DNA of 7,095 nucleotides from Nitrospinae bacterium RIFCSPLOWO2_12_FULL_45_22 (GCA_001803565.1 MHDQ01000247.1:1-7095), one strand, 5' to 3'. Shown: positions 1 through 5,948, numbered from the stretch's first letter. Translations and numbers: made by a program. The notes: a model not told the origin generated them from the letters alone.

Positions 1-250
1 CGGCAAAGCAGACATCCTGTGGAGAAACGACACAACCGGCGAGGTATCTATCTGGTTGATGGATGGAACGAGCAGAGTGTCAGGGGGATCACCGGGAACC
101 GTTACCTTAGGCTGGCAGATAAAAAATACAGGCGATTTTGATGGAGACGGCAAAGCAGATATCCTGTGGAGAAACGACACAACTGGAGAGGTATATATCT
201 GGTTGATGAGCGGAACGAGCAGAGTGTCAGGAGGATCACCGGGAACCGTT
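1..250 (+). repeat. Direct tandem repeat, 147-bp period (FG-GAP/VCBS-type units)
   Basis: Bases 1-103 and 148-250 are near-identical, with about eight differences over 103 bp. The offset of 147 bp equals 49 codons, so the repeat stays in frame and encodes successive FG-GAP/VCBS-like units. The array almost certainly continues upstream of the window. The high DNA identity suggests recent duplication or gene conversion between blades. Confidence 0.85.
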
Positions 251-907
251 CCTGATTTAAACTGGGAGATAATCTCAAATAATCCCCCAATAGCTAAAGC
301 TGGCGAAGATCAAACTGTTACTGTAGGCTCAACCGTTACATTAGATGGCTCAGACAGCTATGACCCTGATAGTGATACTATAACATATACCTGGTCATTC
401 TTTTCAAAGCCTTCTGGCAGTATGACAGAGGTATCCTATACTGCTGCTATCAATCCCACCTTTATACCAGACTTAGAAGGCATCTATATTGTTGAATTGG
501 TTGTATACGATGGAAGAGTATATAGTAATGCAGACACAGTTAAAATTATTGCTGAAGAACCTACCAATAACCCACCTGTAGCCAATGCTGGGCAAGACCA
601 AAATGTAAGTACTGGAGATACCGTTACTCTTGATGGTTCAGGTAGTTACGATCCTGATGGAGATACCCTTACATATAACTGGTCGTTCATATCTAAACCT
701 TATGGTAGCAATGCTACCCTATCTGATAGCTCTAGTATAAAGCCGATTTTTGTTCCAGACCTTGAAGGTACATATATTGTTCAATTAATAATAAATGACG
801 GACAAGTAAACAGTACACCGGATACAATAACTATTACCGTTTTAGGAACTGCGTGGTTAAGGCATTTTCTAGATCTTCTTCTAGATCCTTCTATGGATTC
901 GAAGTAA
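2..907 (+). CDS. Secreted/surface FG-GAP (VCBS)-repeat and PKD-domain protein, 5'-truncated by the window and 3'-truncated by an IS
   Basis: The frame is open from base 2, so the true start lies upstream; the TTG at 56 is only an internal codon. The N-terminal visible part holds two FG-GAP/VCBS-type repeats; the second carries the calcium-loop pattern DFDGDGKAD (134-160), typical of extracellular beta-propeller blades. Two PKD/Ig-like domains follow, at about 281-553 and 566-841. Each opens with NNPP(I/V)A.AG.DQ, contains TLDGS.SYDPD.D and T(Y)(T/N)WSF, and the two are offset by 96 residues. Such domains occur in exported adhesins, enzymes and cell-surface proteins; the catalytic part, if any, is outside the window. 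Coding homology stops near 844. The last 20 residues (845-904) and the TAA stop are antisense of transposase DNA, so the present C-terminus is chimeric. No sorting signal or transmembrane segment is visible. The family call is firm; the specific role is unknown. Confidence 0.85.
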   Translation, partial: GKADILWRNDTTGEVSIWLMDGTSRVSGGSPGTVTLGWQIKNTGDFDGDGKADILWRNDTTGEVYIWLMSGTSRVSGGSPGTVPDLNWEIISNNPPIAKAGEDQTVTVGSTVTLDGSDSYDPDSDTITYTWSFFSKPSGSMTEVSYTAAINPTFIPDLEGIYIVELVVYDGRVYSNADTVKIIAEEPTNNPPVANAGQDQNVSTGDTVTLDGSGSYDPDGDTLTYNWSFISKPYGSNATLSDSSSIKPIFVPDLEGTYIVQLIINDGQVNSTPDTITITVLGTAWLRHFLDLLLDPSMDSK

Positions 908-1845
908 CGATTGTGTGTTATCTGTCGTCGAGTAATTCTCCAAACTCGTTCGATAGGATTGAGTTTGGGAGAGTACGGAGGAAGAAAAATACGGATAAGG
1001 CGATGTTGATTCTCTACAAAAAATGTTTTCAGGTCCCATGCTTTGTGCCAGGATGCATTGTCCAGAATAAGAAATATTTTCCCTTGGGTACGCTGAAGAA
1101 GGTAGTGAAGAAAATTTCCAAAGGTATTGGCGTTGAATGTAGAAGCCTTTTGGGTCAAGAGAGAGAGCCTGTCTTTAGATTGATTGCACCAAAGAACCCT
1201 ATTTTTTGGCGAGTTGAAGCAGAAATTACATGAGGTTGTTGACCTCTGGGAGCCCACTCCGCGTCAAGGTGGTATGTATCTGAAAAGGAACTTCGTCTTC
1301 TGCCCAAAGTTGGATATTTGGATCCCTCATCCATTCTTGGAATTTTTTTTAAAATTTGCTTGCTGTAAAGGGTCTGCTTCATGGGGCTGGCGACGAGGCA
1401 TTTGGAGTGTAAATCCAAGTTTATGGAAAAGTCTTTGACATTGACGGACACTAAGTGTGGCGTCATAATGTTCTTTGATATGATGGGAGAGTGAGGGGCC
1501 ATCCCACAAATTTTGGTCGTAACCAAGTTCTCTGGGAGAACGTCGTAATTCATTGCGTAATTTTTGCTCATCTGACTGTAATAATTGAGAGGGGCGGCCA
1601 GGGTGTTCTCTATCCCATAGCCCTGCAAGACCATGAGAGAGAAGTCGGTAAACCCAATATTGGATAGTTCTTGGCGAATGCCCGAAAATACGAGCCGCTT
1701 CATAAGTACTATTCCCTTGAAGGACATAAAGGATAACGTGAAGTCTATGGAAGTATCGACCTTCTGGGGTTCGAGATATCTCATCCTGAAGGGCAGCAAC
1801 AAAAGTTTCTGCATCTGGGATTGTAAACCTTCTCACAGGGAACAA
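834..1845 (-). pseudogene. IS630-family transposase, broken by several frameshifts
   Basis: The N-terminal part (1845 to ~1346, TTG start) has the IS630 helix-turn-helix region, including ARIFGHSPRTIQYWVYRLL and the linker HPGRPSQL. The DDE domain is split over further frames. The first Asp lies in WAEDEV (codon 1297-1295), the second in ILDNASWHKAWDL (codon 1062-1060), and the Glu in PPYSPKLNPIERVW (codon 951-949), giving a D-36-E spacing. Frame changes are needed at the run of eight A (minus strand; 1343-1350), near 1255-1262 (one base lost), at the AG repeat 1158-1167 (two bases gained) and near 885-888 (one base gained). Joined, the pieces make about 335 residues, normal for the family. 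The last frame stops at 836-834, possibly just inside host DNA. The A8 slip alone could be programmed, but the other three breaks mean no functional enzyme. Family certain; exact pseudogene ends approximate. Confidence 0.9.
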
Positions 1846-1875
1846 ACCTTCTATAAAATAGGTTTGTTCCCCTTA
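845..1875 (-). mobile_element. Decayed IS630-family insertion sequence
   Basis: About 1.03 kb containing a minus-strand IS630/Tc1-mariner-type transposase remnant. The boundaries are inferred. On the left, PKD homology ends at about 844, next to a TA at 843-844, the dinucleotide this family targets. On the right, TA dinucleotides lie at 1874-1877, just outside a hairpin that begins at the transposase start. The two ends share only a short inward motif (GGAAC, at 845-849 and on the minus strand at 1870-1866), so the terminal inverted repeats are weak or decayed and either edge could be off by several bases. The element sits at the 3' end of the PKD protein gene and replaces its last codons. 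Confidence 0.75.
1838..1871. repeat. Hairpin at the right end of the IS (11-bp arms)
   Basis: GGGAACAAACC (1838-1848) is perfectly complementary to GGTTTGTTCCC (1861-1871), with a 12-nt AT-rich loop. The transposase TTG start (1845) lies in one arm, so on the minus-strand transcript the start would be folded into the stem. It may be a subterminal transposase-binding or translation-limiting structure; it is not followed by a T-tract suggesting a terminator. Confidence 0.7.
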
Positions 1876-1891
1876 TATCATGAAATTAAAT

Positions 1892-1998
1892 GGGACACAG
1901 ATAAGACGGATTTAACGGATAGATTCGTTTCGCTCACTACAGGTTTGCTTAAATTTTTTGTCTGTGTTAATCCCAACTACCCGTTCTATCCGTGTTCT
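1892..1998. repeat. Imperfect intergenic inverted repeat (ACACAGATAAGACGG type)
   Basis: The left arm (about 1895-1920) begins ACACAGATAAGACGG. The reverse complement of the right arm (about 1971-1996) begins ACACGGATAGAACGG. About 17 of 26 positions match, around a centre that contains an AT-rich stretch. The short direct repeat TAAATG lies at each side (1887-1892 and 1998-2003). An open frame crosses it but looks like translated repeat DNA, not a gene. It resembles the small dispersed palindromic elements common in intergenic DNA of many environmental bacteria. Confidence 0.55.
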
Positions 1999-2030
1999 AA
2001 ATGAATGGACAATGGTTAATTATAAAGACT

Positions 2031-2049
2031 CTGAGCCTCAGAGGCTCAG
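2031..2049. promoter_or_regulatory. Perfect 19-nt palindrome upstream of the methyltransferase
   Basis: CTGAGCCTC-A-GAGGCTCAG is a perfect 9-bp inverted repeat around one central base, 74 bp before the ATG at 2123. No T-tract follows, so it is not a typical terminator. The symmetry suits a dimeric repressor site or a short hairpin; no regulator is known. A possible -10 (TAAAAT, 2097-2102) lies downstream but lacks a convincing -35 at normal spacing. Confidence 0.4.
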
Positions 2050-2122
2050 CGGTTCAATAGTATTTTCCACAACTTATTGAGTAATTACGGTTATCCTAAA
2101 ATAAGCGGAGAAGCGGGAGATT

Positions 2123-2842
2123 ATGCTAAGTCCAGGGATTTTATGGCTAGCCCAAAGAGTTTTACCTGAGTTTGTCATTGAACGGATTGACCCCTTTAAT
2201 CATAGTATAAAGGCCTTTGTCCGACAGGCCGCGCAAGAGGCATTAGAAGATTGCTGGGTACTCGATGCCGGGGCCGGCGAGGGTATATACCGGAGGTTTT
2301 TCTCTCAAGCCCGTTATATTGCCCTGGATAATGGCATAGGGGATAAAAGCTGGGATTATTCTGGCCTGAATGTACTGGCAGACCTAGCCTTTTTGCCCTT
2401 CAAGGATAAATCCTTCCATACTGTCCTTAATATCGTGGTACTGGAACATCTATCAGAACCGCAAAAGGCCCTCAGAGAACTTTTCCGGGTTCTTAAAGCC
2501 CCTGGTAAGCTCTATATTGTTGTGCCTCAGGGCTGGGAGTTACACCAAAAGCCCTATGACTATCAGAGATTCACCTGTTATGGGCTAGAAAAGGTATTGC
2601 TGGGTAGTGGTTTTGTGGTAGAACGTCTGGAACCTATCGGTGGCTATTTCTGGTATTTGGGCCGGCGCCTGATGCACATTCTCTATTTTTGCCAGAGGGG
2701 TTGGAAGATCATTTTTCTACTGCTCCTGGCCCCTATCTTCGGCCTTATTATTCCCCTGCTCTGTTTCTATTTGGACCGATGGGACAAGGAGAAAGATCAT
2801 ACCCTGGGCTATCTCTGTGTAGCCCGCAAAGGTGAGGGGTAA
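2123..2842 (+). CDS. Class I SAM-dependent methyltransferase with C-terminal membrane segment
   Basis: A 239-residue protein of the Methyltransf_11 type. Motif I is VLDAGAGEG (46-54), the SAM-binding glycine-rich loop. It is followed by ALDNG (67-71), the post-motif region ADLAFLPFKDKSFHTVL (86-102) and LEHL (107-110), then FRVLKAPGKLYIVVP (121-135). Residues 196-217 form a long hydrophobic stretch (IIFLLLLAPIFGLIIPLLCFYL) flanked by K/R and D/R/W residues. This suggests one membrane anchor or a re-entrant helix, so the enzyme probably acts at the inner membrane, perhaps on a lipid-linked glycan. The ATG has GGGAGA (2115-2120) just upstream, a usable ribosome site though very close. It is the first gene of a same-strand set with two glycosyltransferases. 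The exact substrate is unknown; an O-methyl transfer to sugar or lipid is an inference. Confidence 0.85.
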   Translation: MLSPGILWLAQRVLPEFVIERIDPFNHSIKAFVRQAAQEALEDCWVLDAGAGEGIYRRFFSQARYIALDNGIGDKSWDYSGLNVLADLAFLPFKDKSFHTVLNIVVLEHLSEPQKALRELFRVLKAPGKLYIVVPQGWELHQKPYDYQRFTCYGLEKVLLGSGFVVERLEPIGGYFWYLGRRLMHILYFCQRGWKIIFLLLLAPIFGLIIPLLCFYLDRWDKEKDHTLGYLCVARKGEG

Positions 2843-2849
2843 CTCAAAG

Positions 2850-2893
2850 CGACTCACCGTTTACTCCTTACTACTCACTCCTCACCACTCACT
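2850..2893. repeat. Low-complexity CTCAC/ACTC-rich spacer
   Basis: The 70-bp gap between the methyltransferase and the first glycosyltransferase is largely made of repeats of ACTC, CTCAC and TACTC. No terminator hairpin is visible, so read-through into the glycosyltransferases is likely. Confidence 0.5.
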
Positions 2894-2900
2894 GTAATTA

Positions 2901-2906
2901 AGGAGG
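2901..2906 (+). promoter_or_regulatory. Shine-Dalgarno site that fixes a TTG start
   Basis: A perfect AGGAGG ends six bases before TTG at 2913. The nearer ATG at 2909 is in another frame that stops after 16 codons, so this site supports TTG as the start of the glycosyltransferase. Confidence 0.8.
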
Positions 2907-2912
2907 AGATGC

Positions 2913-3587
2913 TTGTACAAAGAATACCGAATTACCATTGTTATCCCTTGCCTCAATGAAGAGGAAGGTATTAAGAAGGTATTAGCCGAGGTACCGCCTC
3001 TGGTTGATGAAGTAATTGTAGTAGATAATAATTCTACTGACCGTACCGGCCAGGTAGCCCAGGAGATGCAGGCGAAGGTAATCTTTGAACAAGAGCGGGG
3101 TTATGGCCGGGCATACAAAACCGGGCTGTTCCAGGCCCAGGGTGATATTATCCTCACATTAGATGGAGACCATTCTTACCCGATAAACGCCATCGCCAAT
3201 CTGCTGGATAGCCTTATTGATCAGAAGATAGATTTCCTCTCGGCTTCCCGGTTCCCGATAAAGCGGAAAGGCGCCATGTCCTTCAAGCATTATATCGGCA
3301 ATAAGCTCCTCTCTCTTACTATGTCGCTATTGTATGGCCAATGGATAAGGGATTCCCAGTCAGGCATGTGGGTTTTCAGAAAAGAAGTCCTGTCCAGGAT
3401 GAAGCTAGAAAGCAATGGTATGGCCTTTTCCGAAGAAATCAAGATAGAAGCTATAATCAATAAGGATATAAAGTTTAAAGAAGTTCCCATAGATTACTCC
3501 CAGCGGGCAGGGGAGGCCAAGTTAAAACCCTGGAAGGATGGGTTTAAGAATATCCTTTTTCTTTTCAGAAAACGCTTCTTTCGCTAA
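2913..3587 (+). CDS. Family 2 glycosyltransferase (dolichyl-phosphate sugar synthase-like)
   Basis: A 224-residue GT-A fold enzyme that should transfer a sugar from a nucleotide-sugar donor, often to a polyprenyl phosphate. Features in order: ITIVIPCLNEEEGI (7-20); the nucleotide-binding VDEVIVVDNNSTDRT (31-45); ERGYGRAYKTG (61-71); the metal-binding DGD in LTLDGDHSYP (D84-D86); RDSQSGMWVFRKEVL (146-160), matching the conserved acceptor-loop region; and FKEVPIDYSQRAGEAKLKPWKDG (188-210). All are characteristic of the DPM1/DPG synthase-like group. No C-terminal transmembrane helices or GtrA domain are present, so it is a short soluble or peripheral form. It starts at TTG with a strong Shine-Dalgarno site. 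Its stop overlaps the start of the next glycosyltransferase (TAATG), indicating translational coupling. Sugar and acceptor cannot be read from sequence. Confidence 0.9.
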   Translation: MYKEYRITIVIPCLNEEEGIKKVLAEVPPLVDEVIVVDNNSTDRTGQVAQEMQAKVIFEQERGYGRAYKTGLFQAQGDIILTLDGDHSYPINAIANLLDSLIDQKIDFLSASRFPIKRKGAMSFKHYIGNKLLSLTMSLLYGQWIRDSQSGMWVFRKEVLSRMKLESNGMAFSEEIKIEAIINKDIKFKEVPIDYSQRAGEAKLKPWKDGFKNILFLFRKRFFR

Positions 3588-4603
3588 TGAAAATCTCGGT
3601 CATTATCCCTAATTGGAACGGATTGGTCTATTTAGGAACCTGCCTGGAATCCCTCAAAAAGCAGACCTACCCTGATTTTGAAGTGATAGTGGTGGATAAT
3701 GGTTCTACCGATGGCTCGGTCTCTTTTATTAAAGCAAGATACTCTTCTTTTGTCCGTTTAATAGAGCTACCGGAAAATACTGGTTTTGACCGCGCTACCA
3801 ATATAGGCATCGCTCAGGCTAGCGGAGAATTTATTGCCACCTTGAACAACGATACCGAGGCCGATCCCCGATGGCTGCAGGAATTGATCAAAGGTATGGA
3901 CCATCAGGAGCAGGTAGGGATGTGTGCCTCCAAGATCCTATTCTTTCACCAACGCCATATTATTGATAAAGTCGGCCACTTGTTCTATCCCGATGGACAG
4001 AACCGGGGTAGGGGCTGTATGGAAGAAGACCGGGGACAATATAATGAGATAGAGGAGGTATTCTTCCCCGATGCCTGTGCCGCCCTTTATCGCAAAGAGA
4101 TGCTAGAGGAGGTGGGCTTGTTTGACGAGGACTTCTTCGCCTATGGCGATGATGCCGAGCTAGGGTTCCGGGCCCGGCTATTTGGCTGGAAATGCATCTA
4201 TATACCTACGGCTATAGTCTATCATATCCATTCCGGCAGCAGCGGTCCCTATGCCCCGGACAAGATATTTTTGGTCGAGCGGAATCGCCTATGGCTGGCA
4301 TTAAAACTGCTCCCCTGGCCCCTATTGCTACTGAACCCATACTATACCGCTATAAGATACTTCTGGCATATCTATAGCGGCCTCTTTGGTGTAGGTTCTG
4401 TAGGGAGGTTTGTCGAGCAATATTCTACCTATCAGGTCATAAAAACCTTGATCAAGGCCTATATTTCTACTGTCCAGGGGTTGAGAAATATCTTAAGGAA
4501 GAGGTGGGAGGTCCAGAAAAAAAAGAAGGTGTTGGATAGAGAAATTTACCAATGGATAAGGAAATACCGGATTAAGGCCCGGGAGCTGGCCCTGCGGGAT
4601 TAG
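3587..4603 (+). CDS. Family 2 glycosyltransferase (rhamnosyltransferase/WbbL-like)
   Basis: A 338-residue GT2 enzyme of the type common in O-antigen, capsule and cell-wall polysaccharide clusters. It begins MKISVIIPNWNGLVYLGTCL, then has FEVIVVDNGSTDGS (31-44), the conserved PENTGFDRATNIGI (62-75) and the metal/donor site TLNNDTEADPRWLQEL (85-100; D89 is the last residue of the NND form of DXD). Next come FFPDACAALYRKEMLEEVGLFDEDFFAYGDDAELGFR (159-195), with the D188-D189 region containing the likely catalytic base, and VYHIHSGSSG (211-220). A hydrophobic stretch near 236-256 and a basic tail (304-332, with KKKK) suggest membrane association at the inner face. The ATG overlaps the preceding stop by one base. 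Its own TAG stop overlaps the stop of the convergent methyltransferase. Probably adds a sugar (perhaps rhamnose) to a lipid-linked glycan; the donor is unproven. Confidence 0.9.
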   Translation: MKISVIIPNWNGLVYLGTCLESLKKQTYPDFEVIVVDNGSTDGSVSFIKARYSSFVRLIELPENTGFDRATNIGIAQASGEFIATLNNDTEADPRWLQELIKGMDHQEQVGMCASKILFFHQRHIIDKVGHLFYPDGQNRGRGCMEEDRGQYNEIEEVFFPDACAALYRKEMLEEVGLFDEDFFAYGDDAELGFRARLFGWKCIYIPTAIVYHIHSGSSGPYAPDKIFLVERNRLWLALKLLPWPLLLLNPYYTAIRYFWHIYSGLFGVGSVGRFVEQYSTYQVIKTLIKAYISTVQGLRNILRKRWEVQKKKKVLDREIYQWIRKYRIKARELALRD

Positions 4604-5535
4604 GTACTGCGGGCCGTTAAGGTAATAGTAGCTCCGCCACCCGCTAAGCTTTCTAGGGTAGTAAAGGGCACCAGAGAAAGGGCCAGCACAAAATCAAATA
4701 TCCAGCTCATATCTGGGCTGTGGGGCAGGCGGTGGTAATTTTGGCGAGGGAAAAGGGTGAAAGCCAGGATCAGGGGGTTATTGCGGATAGAAAAATGCCT
4801 GATCCGTAAAGGCTCAAAGCCGGTATTCTTTAAGAGCAACTCTAGAGTCGTGGGCGAAAAATGGTATAAGTGCCGGGGTAGCTCCAGGGCAAACCAACGT
4901 TGTTTAAATATCCTGAACTGGTAACTGGCTATATTGGGTACTTGCAGGAGCAAAAAACCCCCTTTCTTCAAAACCCTTTTAGCTTCTGCTAGACCCAGGT
5001 CAGGTTCAGGCAGGTGCTCCAGGACATGATAAAAGATGACCAGATCAAAATAGTCCGCCGGATAACCGCTAGCCAAAAAATCCCCTTGCCGTACTTCCAA
5101 ACCAAACCTCTCCCGCGCTAAACGGGCTAACTCTGGGAGCACTTCTACGCCATATACCTCATAGCCTTTGGCTTTAAAGAGGGCTAGTAGCTCCCCACTA
5201 CCACAACCTACATCCAATATCCTACCACCCTTATTTATCAATTTTTGTATATGCCTGATCTCCCGCTGGAGCAGGAAATTCCGTAGATCCTTTTCTAGTT
5301 GCTTTATCCAGGCAAAAAGGTTATGGGTGGAAACGGGGTTTTTGGGGTTTTCTCGGCTGCAATAATATTCAGGATAATATCCCTTAATCTGCTCTGAGGA
5401 AGGTAAAGGATGCAGAAATACTAAGCCACAATTCTGACAAATTACCAGGTTGAATCTGCCCGGGACAATCTTCAGGTTATCCTCGGCAGAAAGGAGGGGA
5501 CGCAAATCCTGGCATTGGCACAGTAAACAGGACAT
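4600..5535 (-). CDS. Class I SAM-dependent methyltransferase with N-terminal zinc ribbon
   Basis: A 311-residue protein. The N-terminus has two CxxC pairs, C3-x2-C6 and C33-x2-C36, forming a probable zinc ribbon (CLLCQ...VICQNCGLVFLHPLP). PEYY (55-58) then leads into a coiled-like linker. The methyltransferase core (Methyltransf_23 type) has motif I ILDVGCGSGE (106-115), VYGVEVLPE (127-135), the acidic FDLVIFYHVLEHLPEP (163-178) and LKKGGFLLLQVPN (189-201), then HLYHFSPTTL (222-231). The hydrophobic end WIFDFVLALSLVPFTTLESL (278-297) and GGGATITLTAR are usual for this group, often found with polysaccharide and glycosyltransferase genes. The stop codon (4602-4600) overlaps that of the plus-strand glycosyltransferase. 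The ATG (5535) has no clear Shine-Dalgarno site, and a 10-bp repeat touches the start codon. Substrate unknown; sugar methylation or C-methylation is plausible. Confidence 0.9.
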   Translation of the reverse strand: MSCLLCQCQDLRPLLSAEDNLKIVPGRFNLVICQNCGLVFLHPLPSSEQIKGYYPEYYCSRENPKNPVSTHNLFAWIKQLEKDLRNFLLQREIRHIQKLINKGGRILDVGCGSGELLALFKAKGYEVYGVEVLPELARLARERFGLEVRQGDFLASGYPADYFDLVIFYHVLEHLPEPDLGLAEAKRVLKKGGFLLLQVPNIASYQFRIFKQRWFALELPRHLYHFSPTTLELLLKNTGFEPLRIRHFSIRNNPLILAFTLFPRQNYHRLPHSPDMSWIFDFVLALSLVPFTTLESLAGGGATITLTARST

Positions 5536-5678
5536 TTAATTAAGGACAGAAACCACAGATTGCACAGATTTCACTGATTACATTCCAAAAATAATAAACC
5601 AGGGAAAAATCTTCTAAAAATCTGTGTCATCTGTGAAATCTGTGGCTCCAAAAGAAAATTCCTATGCTATTTAATTAA
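5534..5678. repeat. MITE-like inverted repeat (CACAGATT type) with flanking 10-bp direct repeat
   Basis: The left arm (5553-5580) and the reverse complement of the right arm (5618-5645) match at 23 of 28 positions. Both begin CCACAGATT and contain repeated CACAGAT units. Outside them, the 10-bp sequence ATTTAATTAA occurs at both 5534-5543 and 5669-5678 in direct orientation, as a target-site duplication would. No coding capacity is present. It lies between selC and the start of the downstream methyltransferase, so its hairpin could also affect read-through from selC. Confidence 0.6.
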
Positions 5679-5685
5679 CCGTTTG

Positions 5686-5782
5686 TGGCGGAAGCGCGTG
5701 GGAGTCGAACCCACCACGAACTTTACTAGAGCCCGTCACTGGATTTGAAGTCCAGGAGAGACACCGGCCCCTATGCGCTTCC
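5686..5782 (-). tRNA. selC: Selenocysteine tRNA (tRNA-Sec, anticodon TCA)
   Basis: It decodes UGA as selenocysteine with SelA, SelB and SelD. The 97-nt minus-strand sequence folds with an 8-bp acceptor stem (GGAAGCGC with GCGCTTCC) followed by discriminator G and an encoded CCA. A 6-bp D stem (AGGGGC/GTCTCT with G-U pairs) closes a CGGT loop. The anticodon arm is CTGGA-CTTCAAA-TCCAG. A long variable arm (ACGGGCT-CTAGTAA-AGTTCGT) and a 5-bp T stem (GTGGG-TTCGACT-CCCAC) complete it. The 8+5 bp acceptor/T arrangement, long D stem and long extra arm are the hallmarks of bacterial tRNA-Sec, and the anticodon loop has the same sequence as in E. coli selC. No selA, selB or selD lies in the window, and none of the intact genes ends in TGA. 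Confidence 0.97.
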
Positions 5783-5820
5783 GCTTTCTCATTTTCGATT
5801 ATTCTGCTTTTACTGAATTT

Positions 5821-5849
5821 ACTTTAAAGATTTTTACGGTTGCTGTCAA
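5821..5849 (-). promoter_or_regulatory. Likely sigma-70 promoter of selC
   Basis: On the minus strand a perfect -35 TTGACA (5849-5844) is followed, after exactly 17 bases, by TAAAGT (5826-5821), a 4/6 match to the -10. Transcription would begin about 30 bases before the mature tRNA 5' end at 5782. Position, spacing and orientation all fit selC. Confidence 0.7.
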
Positions 5850-5948
5850 GCATAGATACCTAATGTTCAGAAGTGCTATTCTGGAAAGGTTTAGTCCCAT
5901 GGGGCCTTCATCTTGTAAAATTAAATAGAATCCATTAAGATATAGCTG

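Noticed and set aside
853-1233. Plus-strand open frame of 126 codons within the IS
   Set aside because: It is antisense to the transposase DDE domain, has no recognisable motif and is a shadow frame.
1633-2004. Plus-strand open frame of 123 codons crossing the IS end
   Set aside because: The first half is antisense to the transposase helix-turn-helix region and the second half is translated intergenic repeat DNA.
2077-2102. Possible promoter TTGAGT ... TAAAAT before the methyltransferase
   Set aside because: The spacing is only 14 bases; the alternative -35 at 17 bases matches the consensus at just two positions. Too weak to list.
4192-4377. Short plus-strand open frame inside the second glycosyltransferase
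   Set aside because: It overlaps a well-supported gene in another frame and has no domain or ribosome site.
5168-5365. Plus-strand open frame of 65 codons opposite the zinc-ribbon methyltransferase
   Set aside because: It is antisense to a gene with intact conserved motifs, so a shadow.
5534-5645. CACAGAT repeats as a possible CRISPR array
   Set aside because: The units are inverted and contiguous, with no regular spacers and no cas genes nearby.
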